Origin: an uncultured Pseudomonadota bacterium
GTDB lineage: Bacteria > Pseudomonadota > Gammaproteobacteria > Methylococcales > Methylomonadaceae
Direction: 5' to 3'
Assembly: GCA_903902945.1 (NCBI GenBank)
Contig: CAIUWU010000075.1
Location: forward strand, 1 to 15,435
Length of the DNA stretch: 15,435 bases
The notes under the pieces were generated by a model that saw only the letters and a list, made by a program, of their open reading frames with translations, was not told the DNA's origin and searched no databases. This document shows, in pieces, positions 1 through 7,027 of this stretch. Position numbers and translations under genes: made by a program. Every line of letters starts with the position of its first letter. The stretch's first letter is position 1.

Positions 1-588
1 AGCCTGAGCGTATTCCAGTGCTTCAACATGATTGTAAATTTGTACCGACACCACCCGGGTCTGCCCGGGAATATTGCCGCCTATCATCAACACCACGCCG
101 AATTCACCGACGGTGTGAGCAAACCCCAGCACAGCGGCACTCAGAAAGCCCGGTTTCGCCAACGGCACAACCACACTAAAAAAACAGTCAACCGGCCCGG
201 CCCGCAAGGTAGCCGCAGTATCCAGCCAGCGTTGATCGATGGCCGCGAACGCAGTCTGCAAAGGCTGTACCACAAACGGCAACGAATACAGCACCGATGC
301 CACCACCAATCCGGCAAAACTGAACGGCAATTGCCCAAGACCGACCCATTGACTGAACTGCCCTACCAAGCCCTGCGGCCCCATTACCAGCAGCAGATAA
401 AAACCCAGCACCGTGGGCGGCAACACCAGCGGCAAGGCGACGACAGCATTGACGACCGCTTTCCATCTGACCCGGGTCCGACTCAGCCACCAGGCTAGCG
501 GCGTCCCCAGCAACAGCATGATCAGGGTTGCCAGACTAGCCAGTTTCAATGTCAGTAATAAGGTATTCAGATCTTCCGGGCTCAGCAT
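1..588 (-). CDS. modB: Molybdate ABC transporter permease ModB (3' end cut by window edge)
   Basis: Inner-membrane permease of the molybdate importer; it pairs with a ModC ATPase and receives molybdate from ModA. The open frame gives 196 codons from an ATG at 586-588 with no stop before the left edge, so the C-terminus is missing. The N-terminus (MLSPEDLNTLLLTLKLA) and the first membrane segment are typical of ModB. Hydrophobic segments follow around residues 14-30, 45-70 and 90-110. The EAA-type coupling loop (TAATLRAGPVDCFFSVVVPLAKPG) leads into FAHTVGEFGVVLM, which matches the FAR-LGEFGATLM signature of the family. The start lies 20 bp after the modA stop. No clear Shine-Dalgarno is seen, so coupling to modA translation is likely. 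A normal modC would be expected next, beyond the edge. Confidence 0.95.
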   Translation of the reverse strand, partial: MLSPEDLNTLLLTLKLASLATLIMLLLGTPLAWWLSRTRVRWKAVVNAVVALPLVLPPTVLGFYLLLVMGPQGLVGQFSQWVGLGQLPFSFAGLVVASVLYSLPFVVQPLQTAFAAIDQRWLDTAATLRAGPVDCFFSVVVPLAKPGFLSAAVLGFAHTVGEFGVVLMIGGNIPGQTRVVSVQIYNHVEALEYAQA

Positions 589-609
589 AGTAGCGGTAAA
601 TGGCAACAA

Positions 610-1368
610 TTAGGGCAAATCATAGCCATATCGGCTGATAATCGCACGCGCGGCCGGGGTTTTTAAATAAGCCAGCAAGGCAACCGCAGCCGGGTTGGTC
701 TGTCCTCGTGTCAGTAAAACCGCCGACTGGCGAATCTGGGCGTAATCGCTGGTGGGCACTATCCAGCCGGAGCCACTGGTGATCTTGCCGTTTTCATAAA
801 CCTGCGACAGCGCTACCAGGCCCAGCTCGGCATTAGCGCTGCTGACAAACTGCTGCGCCTGGGTAATGTTCTCGCCCAGTACCAGCGAAGCCTGCAGTTT
901 TTCCAGCAAGCCCTGCCGTTGCAAATAATCAACCGCCGCCGCCCCGTACGGCGCCAGTTTCGGGTCGGCAATCGCCAGATGTTTGAAATTAGCATTCGCT
1001 AACACCTTGCCTTGCTGATCGACATAATCAGCGCTGGCAGACCACAACACCAGTTTGCCGATAGCATAAGGACTGCGACTATCAGCAACCGCCAAACCAT
1101 TCTGCACCAGCCGGGCCGGACTGCTTTCATCAGCAGATAAAAACACTTCAAACGGCGCGCCGTTTTCGATCTGGGCGACGAATTTGCCGGAAGAGCCAAA
1201 CGATAATTTGGCGCTGTGGCCGGTGGCCTGGTTAAAGCTGTCAGCGATTTCGGTCATCGGTTTGCTGAAATTGGCCGCCACCGCGACAATGGTGGCTTCA
1301 GCCAACACCACCTGACTAGTGAACAACAGTCCCAGCAGCAGGGTTAAACAAATTTTGAAATTAAACAT
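610..1368 (-). CDS. modA: Molybdate-binding periplasmic protein ModA
   Basis: Periplasmic solute-binding protein that captures molybdate (and probably tungstate) and delivers it to ModB. The protein has 252 residues, normal for ModA. Residues 1-22 form a Sec signal peptide (MFNFK, then a Leu-rich core ending QVVLA). The mature part begins EATIVAVAANFSKPM, the usual ModA opening, followed by LSFGSSGKFVAQIENGAPFEVFLSAD, the oxyanion-pocket region with conserved Ser residues. The frame stays open upstream to 1440, but the ATG at 1366-1368 is chosen because GGAG sits about 8 bases before it and it places the signal peptide at the N-terminus. It lies 137 bp downstream of the porin gene and directly before modB. 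Confidence 0.96.
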   Translation of the reverse strand: MFNFKICLTLLLGLLFTSQVVLAEATIVAVAANFSKPMTEIADSFNQATGHSAKLSFGSSGKFVAQIENGAPFEVFLSADESSPARLVQNGLAVADSRSPYAIGKLVLWSASADYVDQQGKVLANANFKHLAIADPKLAPYGAAAVDYLQRQGLLEKLQASLVLGENITQAQQFVSSANAELGLVALSQVYENGKITSGSGWIVPTSDYAQIRQSAVLLTRGQTNPAAVALLAYLKTPAARAIISRYGYDLP

Positions 1369-1419
1369 AATATGCTCCGTGATACTTGATTCGGTTAAAA
1401 CGCTAGTCATTCCCGACCT

Positions 1420-1479
1420 ATTGAAGGCGCTGATCTTCAATCGGTTGGCAGCTTCCGTGTACAGACCAACGCCTTCAAT
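1420..1479 (-). promoter_or_regulatory. Inverted repeats with competing arms between porin gene and modA
   Basis: Perfect 10-bp arms (1420-1429 and 1470-1479, ATTGAAGGCG and its complement) flank a 40-bp loop. Within the loop GTTGG at 1444-1448 can pair with CCAAC at 1466-1470. CTTCAA at 1435-1440 can also pair with TTGAAG at 1421-1426, so two folds compete for the same arm. It lies in the leader before modA (SD near 1374). It could be an attenuator, a processing site or a terminator for the porin transcript; there is no clear U-run. Function is inferred. Confidence 0.4.
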
Positions 1480-1505
1480 TGGCCGGGTTTATGTCAGGAA
1501 GATTC

Positions 1506-3152
1506 TCAGAACCTCAGCTGACTGGTGACAAAGAAATAATCGGTATCGGCGCCGGGCGGTGTATAAGAAGATGCTTGCAAACTACCCGTTGAAGAAGTGA
1601 CTCTCGCCGATTTAGCAAAATCGCCCTTAATCAAGTGATACCAGCCGGCATCAAAATTAAGACTGCTGTTGAAGTTATAGCGACCGGTAAAACCGATCTG
1701 ATCACCGACATAAGTACCATTACCGTTTGCCAGTGCCGGTGTAGTGGCCGCAGTACAGGTATTACCTCCCCAGCAATCGCTACCCGATGCCAGCCAGACC
1801 AGACGCTGCTGGAATCTGAACGACATATCGCTGCGCGGCGCGAAATCGAGTTTATAGCCTGGCGAATTGATATTGCTGCGCTGGAAGGCTCCATAAATGC
1901 CGGTAGGTCCAAAATCAAAATCCGAGGCGCCATACAGCGGATCAAAGCGGCCATCGACAGCTGATGAACTGTGATCTTTCCAGTTTTTACTGCCCGAGGC
2001 GTAGTCATGTTCCAGAAACAAACGCGGTGACCAGGGCAGATCAAAGCTGTAACCCGCTTCGATATGCGAAGCCCAGGCTTCATGGTTTTGAGTGGTATTA
2101 GCGTAAGTCGAAGTTGCCGCATATTTCACCGTACCAAACTGCCCCATGCCTTCAGCCTGAAAGTCAAAACTGCCTTTGGACGGTTTCTGATAAAAGCGTA
2201 GGCCCGGGGTGAAATAACGTCGGTTCCGGGTCGGATTGCGGCTGCTGTCACCTTCATCGAGATTGTATAAATACACTTCGGCATTGATGTCTTTATACAG
2301 CCTGCTGCCTTCCAGAATGCCGCCGGAAAACCAGGTATGGGTATCTTCCTGATCCCACTGGGCGTGGTTTTGCAGATTTTGATCCGGCGTTTTTGAGTTG
2401 AAATTCGGATAGCGCAGCACCGGCATGGTGACAAAAGCATTGAACTGCCAGTTGTCATAATCGATCACCCGGGTTCTGATCCCGGTGAAATTATTGACGG
2501 TATTGCGAAAAATCGGTCTCGCCACCAGCCGGCGGCTGCCTAAATCCATGGTCTGACGACCCACTTTCACTTCTGCCCCCAGTCCGCTGAAAAAGGCATT
2601 CTGATCGGCCCAGGACACATAAGCCTGTGCAAAATCGAGGGTATCGACCGAAGAATTATTCATTGGATAAGGGACAGCATGCGAGGCATTGCCTGAATCT
2701 TGACCAGTGGTTCTGGCATCGAGAAACTCGGTAGCAAAACGGAATTTATTGAATCTGGCCTGAATCCAGATATCGCTTTGCAGGGCAATCATCTGGTCAC
2801 CACCATTTGAGTATTGTGGGGTGCCTGTCGATGGCTTATAGGTGCCTTTAAACGCATCCGATACCGATTCATAGCGGGTCCGTTGCTCCACCCCTACGGA
2901 TAACCAGTCCGGCAGTTTCAGTGCCTCGTGTAAATTCCAGACTGGTTTCTCATAGCTGTTCCCCAGCAGCGGATCATCCATCATAAAGTTATAAGCAGCC
3001 ATCGGAGCGCGCGTATAAGTCGGTGCCGGCAAACGGGTTGCCGCAGGATCGGCATTCAGCGCTTCAGCCGCCACACCGGCAAAACTGCTGACTCCCATAC
3101 AGGTAGCAACTGACAATTGGATTGCCTGCCGCGTGGTTAATATTTTTTTCAT
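1506..3152 (-). CDS. Outer-membrane beta-barrel porin, alginate-export (AlgE-like) family, in the mod operon
   Basis: Predicted 548-residue outer-membrane channel. The first ~30 residues form a signal peptide (MKKILTTRQ, then a hydrophobic stretch to FAGVAA). The mature part is rich in alternating aromatic/polar strands (e.g. WLSVGVEQRTRYE, IWIQARFNKFRFATEFLDAR, AEVKVGRQTMDLGSRRL) and ends in SQLRF, a C-terminal Phe typical of barrel proteins recognised by the Bam machinery. VGRQ..D.G.RRL and the ARFNKFRF pattern resemble the alginate-export Pfam family, whose members include many non-alginate channels. The ATG at 3150-3152 is preferred over an in-frame TTG six bases upstream because GGAG lies 8 bases before it. 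It sits behind a ModE-type operator and ahead of modAB, so I infer a role in uptake of molybdate or a Mo-ligand complex rather than alginate secretion. No alginate genes are visible. Confidence 0.85.
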   Translation of the reverse strand: MKKILTTRQAIQLSVATCMGVSSFAGVAAEALNADPAATRLPAPTYTRAPMAAYNFMMDDPLLGNSYEKPVWNLHEALKLPDWLSVGVEQRTRYESVSDAFKGTYKPSTGTPQYSNGGDQMIALQSDIWIQARFNKFRFATEFLDARTTGQDSGNASHAVPYPMNNSSVDTLDFAQAYVSWADQNAFFSGLGAEVKVGRQTMDLGSRRLVARPIFRNTVNNFTGIRTRVIDYDNWQFNAFVTMPVLRYPNFNSKTPDQNLQNHAQWDQEDTHTWFSGGILEGSRLYKDINAEVYLYNLDEGDSSRNPTRNRRYFTPGLRFYQKPSKGSFDFQAEGMGQFGTVKYAATSTYANTTQNHEAWASHIEAGYSFDLPWSPRLFLEHDYASGSKNWKDHSSSAVDGRFDPLYGASDFDFGPTGIYGAFQRSNINSPGYKLDFAPRSDMSFRFQQRLVWLASGSDCWGGNTCTAATTPALANGNGTYVGDQIGFTGRYNFNSSLNFDAGWYHLIKGDFAKSARVTSSTGSLQASSYTPPGADTDYFFVTSQLRF

Positions 3153-3250
3153 GATCAATCTCCAGTCATGGATTTTGGCATTCTCAATTGAGCATCACCG
3201 CCAGTGAACCGCTCAAGCTAAAGCAACCCTGAAAAACTTAAGGTTACTAA

Positions 3251-3283
3251 ATTCTACATCGATATGTATCAAAGTAAATAACG
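3251..3283 (-). promoter_or_regulatory. ModE-type operator overlapping promoter of porin-modAB
   Basis: CGATATGT-N7-TAAATAACG at 3260-3283 has the same half-site lengths and spacing as the E. coli modA operator (CGTTATAT-N7-TACATAACG, from memory). Read on the minus strand, TTTACT (3273-3278) and TAGAAT (3251-3256) are separated by 16 bp and would serve as -35 and -10. The operator therefore covers the spacer and the -35, a layout suited to repression by Mo-loaded ModE. It lies about 100 bp before the porin start. A small palindrome (GGAAT-N5-ATTCC, 3289-3303) lies just upstream. Confidence 0.75.
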
Positions 3284-3325
3284 AAACAGGAATTAATTAT
3301 TCCCTCTAAAGAAACTATGGCACGG

Positions 3326-4480
3326 TCAAACAGGGTTGGAATGTAAGTTCAGATAGTAATCACTGCCATAACTGACAATATGATGTTGCGGCAGCATTTC
3401 CAGCTCGTCGAGGTAAACAATACTGTGAGTCTTGATCAGACAATAAACCCAGTCGCCTTCCTTTAACTGCATCGCTAGTACAGCGGCTTTAGTAATTTCT
3501 GCCAACAAAATACAACCGCAATCAACCTGTACGATCAGCCGCTGCTGGTAAGGAATCAGGGCACAAATACGGCCTTTGATCTGATTCTGAATCGAAATGG
3601 CTTTGATATAAGTGGTGGCAATAGCCACTTCGTGACTGCGAATTGAAATCTGCCGCTGACTGCCTGCCAGAAGATGTTCACGTAACGGCAGCGCCAGCTG
3701 ATTGCCGGCACAAGTCGCCAGACTATAGCCGGCCTTAGCATCATGGCCGCGAATCTGTATCGTCAGTACATTATCCAGCTGGCGAAGACCTAGATAATGC
3801 AGGCTATCGCGCTGTCTGGCGATTTCCTGTACTGAACCGCTGCTGATCACTTTGCCCTGTTCCAGCATAATCAGTTGATCAGTTAATTGCAGAATTTCAG
3901 CGAACGACTGGCTGGCATACAACACCAGAATGTCAAACTCCTGTTGCAAGCGCAGCAGGACCGGAATCAGCTGAATACGACAACTGTCTGTCAACATCGA
4001 AAAAGTATCGTCCAGCAATAAGACTTTGGGTGATTTGAGCAAAGCACCCGCCAGTAAAACCCGGTGCCGGTCACTATCATGCAGCAGGGCCAGCGGGGTA
4101 TGCAGCAAGGACGATAGTTGCAGCAAAGCTATCAGAAAATCCGGTTTAAAAATTTGCCGTTGCCTTGAACAGCGACTAAACACCGCATTCAGATAATCAC
4201 GCACCGTTTCGGCAGGCACGGATTTATCCAGGTGAAAAACCGCCCCCACGCCTCTTTGTAGGAAAGGCACACAAATGCCACGGCGGCTGTCGAATAAAAT
4301 TTTGCCATCGACCACGATATAACCGGATTGCGGCTGAAGCGAACCGGCGATCAGCTTTAACAGCGTCGACTTGCCGGCTCCGGTCCTACCATAGAGTCCG
4401 GCACTGCTGACGTTGAGATTGAACTGGCTATTCAGATCGAAACAGCCTCTACGCAGTTTTACATTAATTTCCAATTGCAT
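3326..4480 (-). CDS. ModC-like ABC ATPase with degenerate catalytic motifs and a C-terminal Mop/TOBE domain
   Basis: 384 residues, slightly longer than normal ModC. The N-terminal ABC domain has an intact Walker A (GRTGAGKST, 31-39), but the other motifs are altered: the Q-loop Gln of VFQ is His83 (VFHLDK), the signature LSGGEKQRV reads LHDSDRHRV (133-141), the Walker B catalytic Glu is Asp158 (LLLDDTFSML), and the switch His of VSH is Gln191 (YASQS). The C-terminal part (about 290-355, ISIQNQIKGRI...VYCLIKTHSIVYL) is a single TOBE/Mop-like domain. ATP binding looks possible; efficient hydrolysis looks unlikely. The frame is intact and well started (TGAGGT about 7 bases before the ATG), so it is not simply a dead remnant. 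It lies 69 bp after modG, in the same likely ModE-controlled transcript. It could be a Mo-responsive regulator or a non-hydrolysing partner; a normal ModC presumably lies beyond modB. Confidence 0.85.
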   Translation of the reverse strand: MQLEINVKLRRGCFDLNSQFNLNVSSAGLYGRTGAGKSTLLKLIAGSLQPQSGYIVVDGKILFDSRRGICVPFLQRGVGAVFHLDKSVPAETVRDYLNAVFSRCSRQRQIFKPDFLIALLQLSSLLHTPLALLHDSDRHRVLLAGALLKSPKVLLLDDTFSMLTDSCRIQLIPVLLRLQQEFDILVLYASQSFAEILQLTDQLIMLEQGKVISSGSVQEIARQRDSLHYLGLRQLDNVLTIQIRGHDAKAGYSLATCAGNQLALPLREHLLAGSQRQISIRSHEVAIATTYIKAISIQNQIKGRICALIPYQQRLIVQVDCGCILLAEITKAAVLAMQLKEGDWVYCLIKTHSIVYLDELEMLPQHHIVSYGSDYYLNLHSNPV

Positions 4481-4500
4481 CAGAACCTCATGCCATCAAA

Positions 4501-4525
4501 TGCCGGAATCGCCCGCAGTCCGGCA
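4501..4525 (-). terminator. Short hairpin between modG and the modC-like gene
   Basis: TGCCGGA (4501-4507) and TCCGGCA (4519-4525) form a perfect 7-bp stem with an 11-base loop. On the minus strand only a short T-run (TTT) follows, so it may act as a weak attenuator that lowers expression of the modC-like gene relative to modG. Confidence 0.4.
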
Positions 4526-4549
4526 GGATTGCAGGCATATAGCGGATGA

Positions 4550-4981
4550 TTAAGACTGCGGAACTGCGAGAATGACCGCACCGGCTTTGAACACTACCGT
4601 CGCGGCTTTGCCCTTGGTCAGGCCCAGCGAGCTGACACTGTCATTCGTCACCGTAGCAACGATGGACTGCCCGCCGACGAGTTCGACATCGACCTCGGCA
4701 TTGACCGGCCCAGGTTTGATCGCCGATACGATGCCCGGCAATTGATTACGGGCGGAAATCTGGTAACCGCCAAAATCGGTCACCAGAATGATCTGCGGCG
4801 CTTTTACCAGCGCCAGCACCGGCTGGCCAATCTGAATATCCAGAGTTGCTACCGACTCTTTAGTAATCGAGGCAACAATCACTTCGCCGCCATCCAACGC
4901 AACATGCACTTCGGCATTGACCGCGCCTAGCTGTAACTGGGTAACCGTTCCGGGAAACTGATTTCTGGCACTGACTTTCAT
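4550..4981 (-). CDS. modG: Two-domain molbindin (ModG-like Mop protein)
   Basis: Cytoplasmic molybdate/tungstate-binding protein of 143 residues made of two tandem Mop domains. Each starts with the binding signature SARNQ followed by PG (VSARNQFPGTV near residue 3 and ISARNQLPGIV near residue 75), and each ends with the Lys-containing strand (VLALVKAPQI and TVVFKAGAVI). Both domains keep the Arg and Lys positions that contact the oxyanion. The size and tandem layout match ModG of Azotobacter, which assembles into a Mo-storing oligomer. The ATG at 4979-4981 is chosen over an in-frame TTG at 4999 because AGGAG lies 7 bases before it. It is the first gene after the ModE-type operator at 5031-5054. 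It is a good candidate for buffering Mo destined for nitrogenase. Confidence 0.93.
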   Translation of the reverse strand: MKVSARNQFPGTVTQLQLGAVNAEVHVALDGGEVIVASITKESVATLDIQIGQPVLALVKAPQIILVTDFGGYQISARNQLPGIVSAIKPGPVNAEVDVELVGGQSIVATVTNDSVSSLGLTKGKAATVVFKAGAVILAVPQS

Positions 4982-5021
4982 AGCTATCTCCTGATTCAAG
5001 ACCTTGAAAAACGTGTTTGCA

Positions 5022-5054
5022 AGTATACATCGTTATGTACAATAGGTAATAACA
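5022..5054 (-). promoter_or_regulatory. ModE-type operator overlapping promoter of modG
   Basis: CGTTATGT-N7-GTAATAACA at 5031-5054 aligns without gaps to the site before the porin gene (24 of 32 positions identical over a 32-base alignment starting ACATCG). On the minus strand TTACCT (5044-5049) and TATACT (5022-5027) are 16 bp apart, in the same register relative to the operator as at the other site. Mo-loaded ModE, encoded next door, would be expected to repress here. Confidence 0.75.
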
Positions 5055-5245
5055 AAAAAACCAAAAAAACCGCCCTCGCTCACCATCCATCATTAACCTT
5101 AAACGCGGAGACAAGCAGAACGGCTTTGATGCGGCCAGCCTGACACATGGCCGGTTTACTGCGACAACCCACGGGTTAATAAGCCGGCCGAATTTACTGC
5201 CGCTTAGGGTATGATTTAGCCTTCCACAGATTGACCAAGCTCCCT
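5055..5245 (+). promoter_or_regulatory. Upstream region of modE
   Basis: The region between the modG operator and modE contains an A-rich stretch (5053-5071), a 6-bp hairpin CGGCCA/TGGCCG (5132-5153, 10-base loop) followed by GTTT, and a -10-like TATGAT at 5210-5215 with no convincing -35. No ModE-type site is seen close to the modE start, so modE may be unregulated or may share the modG site at a distance. Confidence 0.3.
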
Positions 5246-6061
5246 ATGCAAAACAGCAAAACCGACAGTGATACCCGCCAGACCTTGATTCAGGCCGAAT
5301 TGAAACTGGCTGGATCTTTAGATAAACGCCTGGTCAATTTATTAAAAGCCATCGACGAACATGGCTCGATTAATCAGGCCGCCAAACAAATGGGATTAAG
5401 CTATAAAGGCGCCTGGCAAATACTCGAAAAGGCCAATAATCTGGCCCCCAAAATCCTGATCAGCACCGCGACCGGTGGCAGTCATGGCGGTGGTTCCAGC
5501 CTAACCCCCGCCGGCCAAGCCCTACTGGCCCTGTTTGCTGATCTGGAACAGCGTCATCAGGCATTTCTAGCACAACTGAACACCGAACTGCTTAACGACC
5601 ATGCTTTATTTCTGCTGTTAAAACCCTTGACGATCAAAACCAGTGCCACCAATCAGTTATTCGGCACCGTCAGTCAGATTCAAGCCGGCAGCGTCAACGC
5701 CGAAGTGTCAATCAGTTTAAAAGGCGGCGAACAGATCATTGCCTCGCCGGCGATATCGGAACTGGAAGCCATGACGCTGACTATCGGTAAACCGGTTGTG
5801 TTACTGATCAATGCTGTCGAAATCAGCCTGTTCAGCAATCCGGTCAATAGTCGGCTATCTGCCCGCAATCTGCTCAGCGGCACCGTCATCCGTATCCAAG
5901 ACGACAGCGTTGATGCCGAAATCGTGGTGCGTCTGAATGATCACGATACCTTGACCGCGATCATTACCGTGACCAGTGCCCGGAATCTGCAGCTGAAACC
6001 CGGTTCTGCAGTCAGTCTGCTGTTTAAAAGCAATGCCGTGATACTCGGCGCAGCGGCCTGA
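5246..6061 (+). CDS. modE: Molybdate-responsive transcriptional regulator ModE
   Basis: DNA-binding Mo sensor, 271 residues, close to the 262 of E. coli ModE. Residues ~18-110 form the winged helix-turn-helix domain (LDKRLVNLLKAIDEHGSINQAAKQMGLSYKGAW, then the glycine-rich wing TATGGSHGGGSSLTPAG). Residues ~130-270 form two Mop domains. Mop1 reads TSATNQLFG, with Thr135 where SARNQ has Arg, and LLINAV, with Asn189 where LLLKAP has Lys. Mop2 reads LSARNLLSG (Arg207) and LLFKSNAVI (Lys261). The binding residues thus look better kept in Mop2 than in Mop1. The ATG at 5246 is preferred over an in-frame TTG at 5231; neither has a good SD. It is divergent from modG and convergent with the last nif-linked gene, with 3 bp between the stops. 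Confidence 0.95.
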   Translation: MQNSKTDSDTRQTLIQAELKLAGSLDKRLVNLLKAIDEHGSINQAAKQMGLSYKGAWQILEKANNLAPKILISTATGGSHGGGSSLTPAGQALLALFADLEQRHQAFLAQLNTELLNDHALFLLLKPLTIKTSATNQLFGTVSQIQAGSVNAEVSISLKGGEQIIASPAISELEAMTLTIGKPVVLLINAVEISLFSNPVNSRLSARNLLSGTVIRIQDDSVDAEIVVRLNDHDTLTAIITVTSARNLQLKPGSAVSLLFKSNAVILGAAA

Positions 6062-6064
6062 CCC

Positions 6065-7027
6065 TTAAACGTTGTAAGGCTTGCTAATCCAGTCACGCAA
6101 CACCGTTTCATCTTTGGCCGGCAGATAGGCAAAATCACCGGAAATATCTTTATATACCGCCTCGCCGCAATGACTGGAAACCAGTTTGCCTTTGAGCATA
6201 TAAAAGAACCAGGCAAAACCATAGCCGACCTGACGGTCGAAACGACTCAGGACATTATTCAGCGCACTGCCTTTTTTGCCGGCAAAATCCTGTACATGCG
6301 GTAAATGCTGCTGATGGGTGTTGATCAGTTCCACATTGACAATCTGCTCGCCAAACCGTCCGGTATGGCGATACGGGCGAATGATCCAGTCATCAGAAAA
6401 ACGAAAACAGGCCCCGGCAGTGCTGCGATTCCAGTCGGCCATGAAACGGGTCACCGGATGACTACTGCCATGTCTTTCGGCAATCACTTCCATGAACAGT
6501 CTGACATCGGTTTTTCGCCGGTAGGCATAACGCGAATGACCAAAACAAAAACTCTCGATACAAAACGGCTGTAAAGGATCGATGAATTCTTCCAGATCTT
6601 CGGGCGGATTGCCGGCATCCACCAGCATACGATCAGAAACCTCATGGGTTTTATCGATTTCGATCAGAGTAAAATCTTCAGCCTGATCACCGGTCTGCAC
6701 CACGAAATACAGTGTCCTGCCAGTCTGTTTGGTTGCAATCAGCTGTTGCTCCAGGGTGTAATCGATCAGGGTCTGCAAATTCTGACCGCATTCCAGATAA
6801 GTTCTTTCCACCCATTCAATCAGATCATTGGCAATCCGACGCCCCTCCATGTCGACCACACCCCCTAGTCGATACCAATCATCACCGACCAACGCCAGAT
6901 GAATCGGATAATCCGGCATTAATGCTTGCAGCCTGGCCAGCAGCAAGTCATCGGTTTGACCGGGAATGATTTTTTTACAGCACGCGGCAATCTCTTGCCC
7001 TGAAACGACTTGAGGATTATCAGTCAT
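6065..7027 (-). CDS. Uncharacterised 320-residue protein at the end of the nif gene run
   Basis: I do not recognise this protein. It appears soluble, with no signal peptide or membrane segment. Visible features are an N-terminal CC pair (16-17), the segment LALVGDDWYRLGGVVDMEGRR (~45-64), a Cys-rich central segment FCIESFCFGHSRYAYRRK, and a C-terminal half rich in aromatic residues (FSDDWIIRPYRHTG, GYGFAWFFYMLKG, SSHCGEAVY). Seven or more Cys make metal binding possible, but no known motif is seen. The ATG at 7025-7027 is chosen because AGGA lies 8-9 bases before it; an in-frame GTG at 7033 has the SD too close. It overlaps the end of the LRV gene by 8 bases, which points to translational coupling and a joint role with the LRV protein in nitrogen fixation. 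Confidence 0.85.
   Translation of the reverse strand: MTDNPQVVSGQEIAACCKKIIPGQTDDLLLARLQALMPDYPIHLALVGDDWYRLGGVVDMEGRRIANDLIEWVERTYLECGQNLQTLIDYTLEQQLIATKQTGRTLYFVVQTGDQAEDFTLIEIDKTHEVSDRMLVDAGNPPEDLEEFIDPLQPFCIESFCFGHSRYAYRRKTDVRLFMEVIAERHGSSHPVTRFMADWNRSTAGACFRFSDDWIIRPYRHTGRFGEQIVNVELINTHQQHLPHVQDFAGKKGSALNNVLSRFDRQVGYGFAWFFYMLKGKLVSSHCGEAVYKDISGDFAYLPAKDETVLRDWISKPYNV

Noticed and set aside
28..498. A 156-codon plus-strand open frame opposite modB
   Set aside because: Rich in Gln, His, Arg and Pro, the usual look of an antisense shadow; the minus-strand modB frame over the same bases is clearly real.
1369..1440. Extended start of modA
   Set aside because: It would bury the signal peptide; the inner ATG has a good SD.
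1506..3152. Alginate secretion channel AlgE proper
   Set aside because: No alginate genes nearby; the mod context and operator point to another substrate.
3289..3303. Small palindrome GGAAT-N5-ATTCC upstream of the porin promoter
   Set aside because: Too short and AT-rich to call a separate operator; only noted beside the ModE site.
3326..4480. Calling this gene the working modC or a pseudogene
   Set aside because: Altered catalytic motifs argue against a working transporter ATPase, while the intact frame, SD and Mop domain argue against a dead gene.
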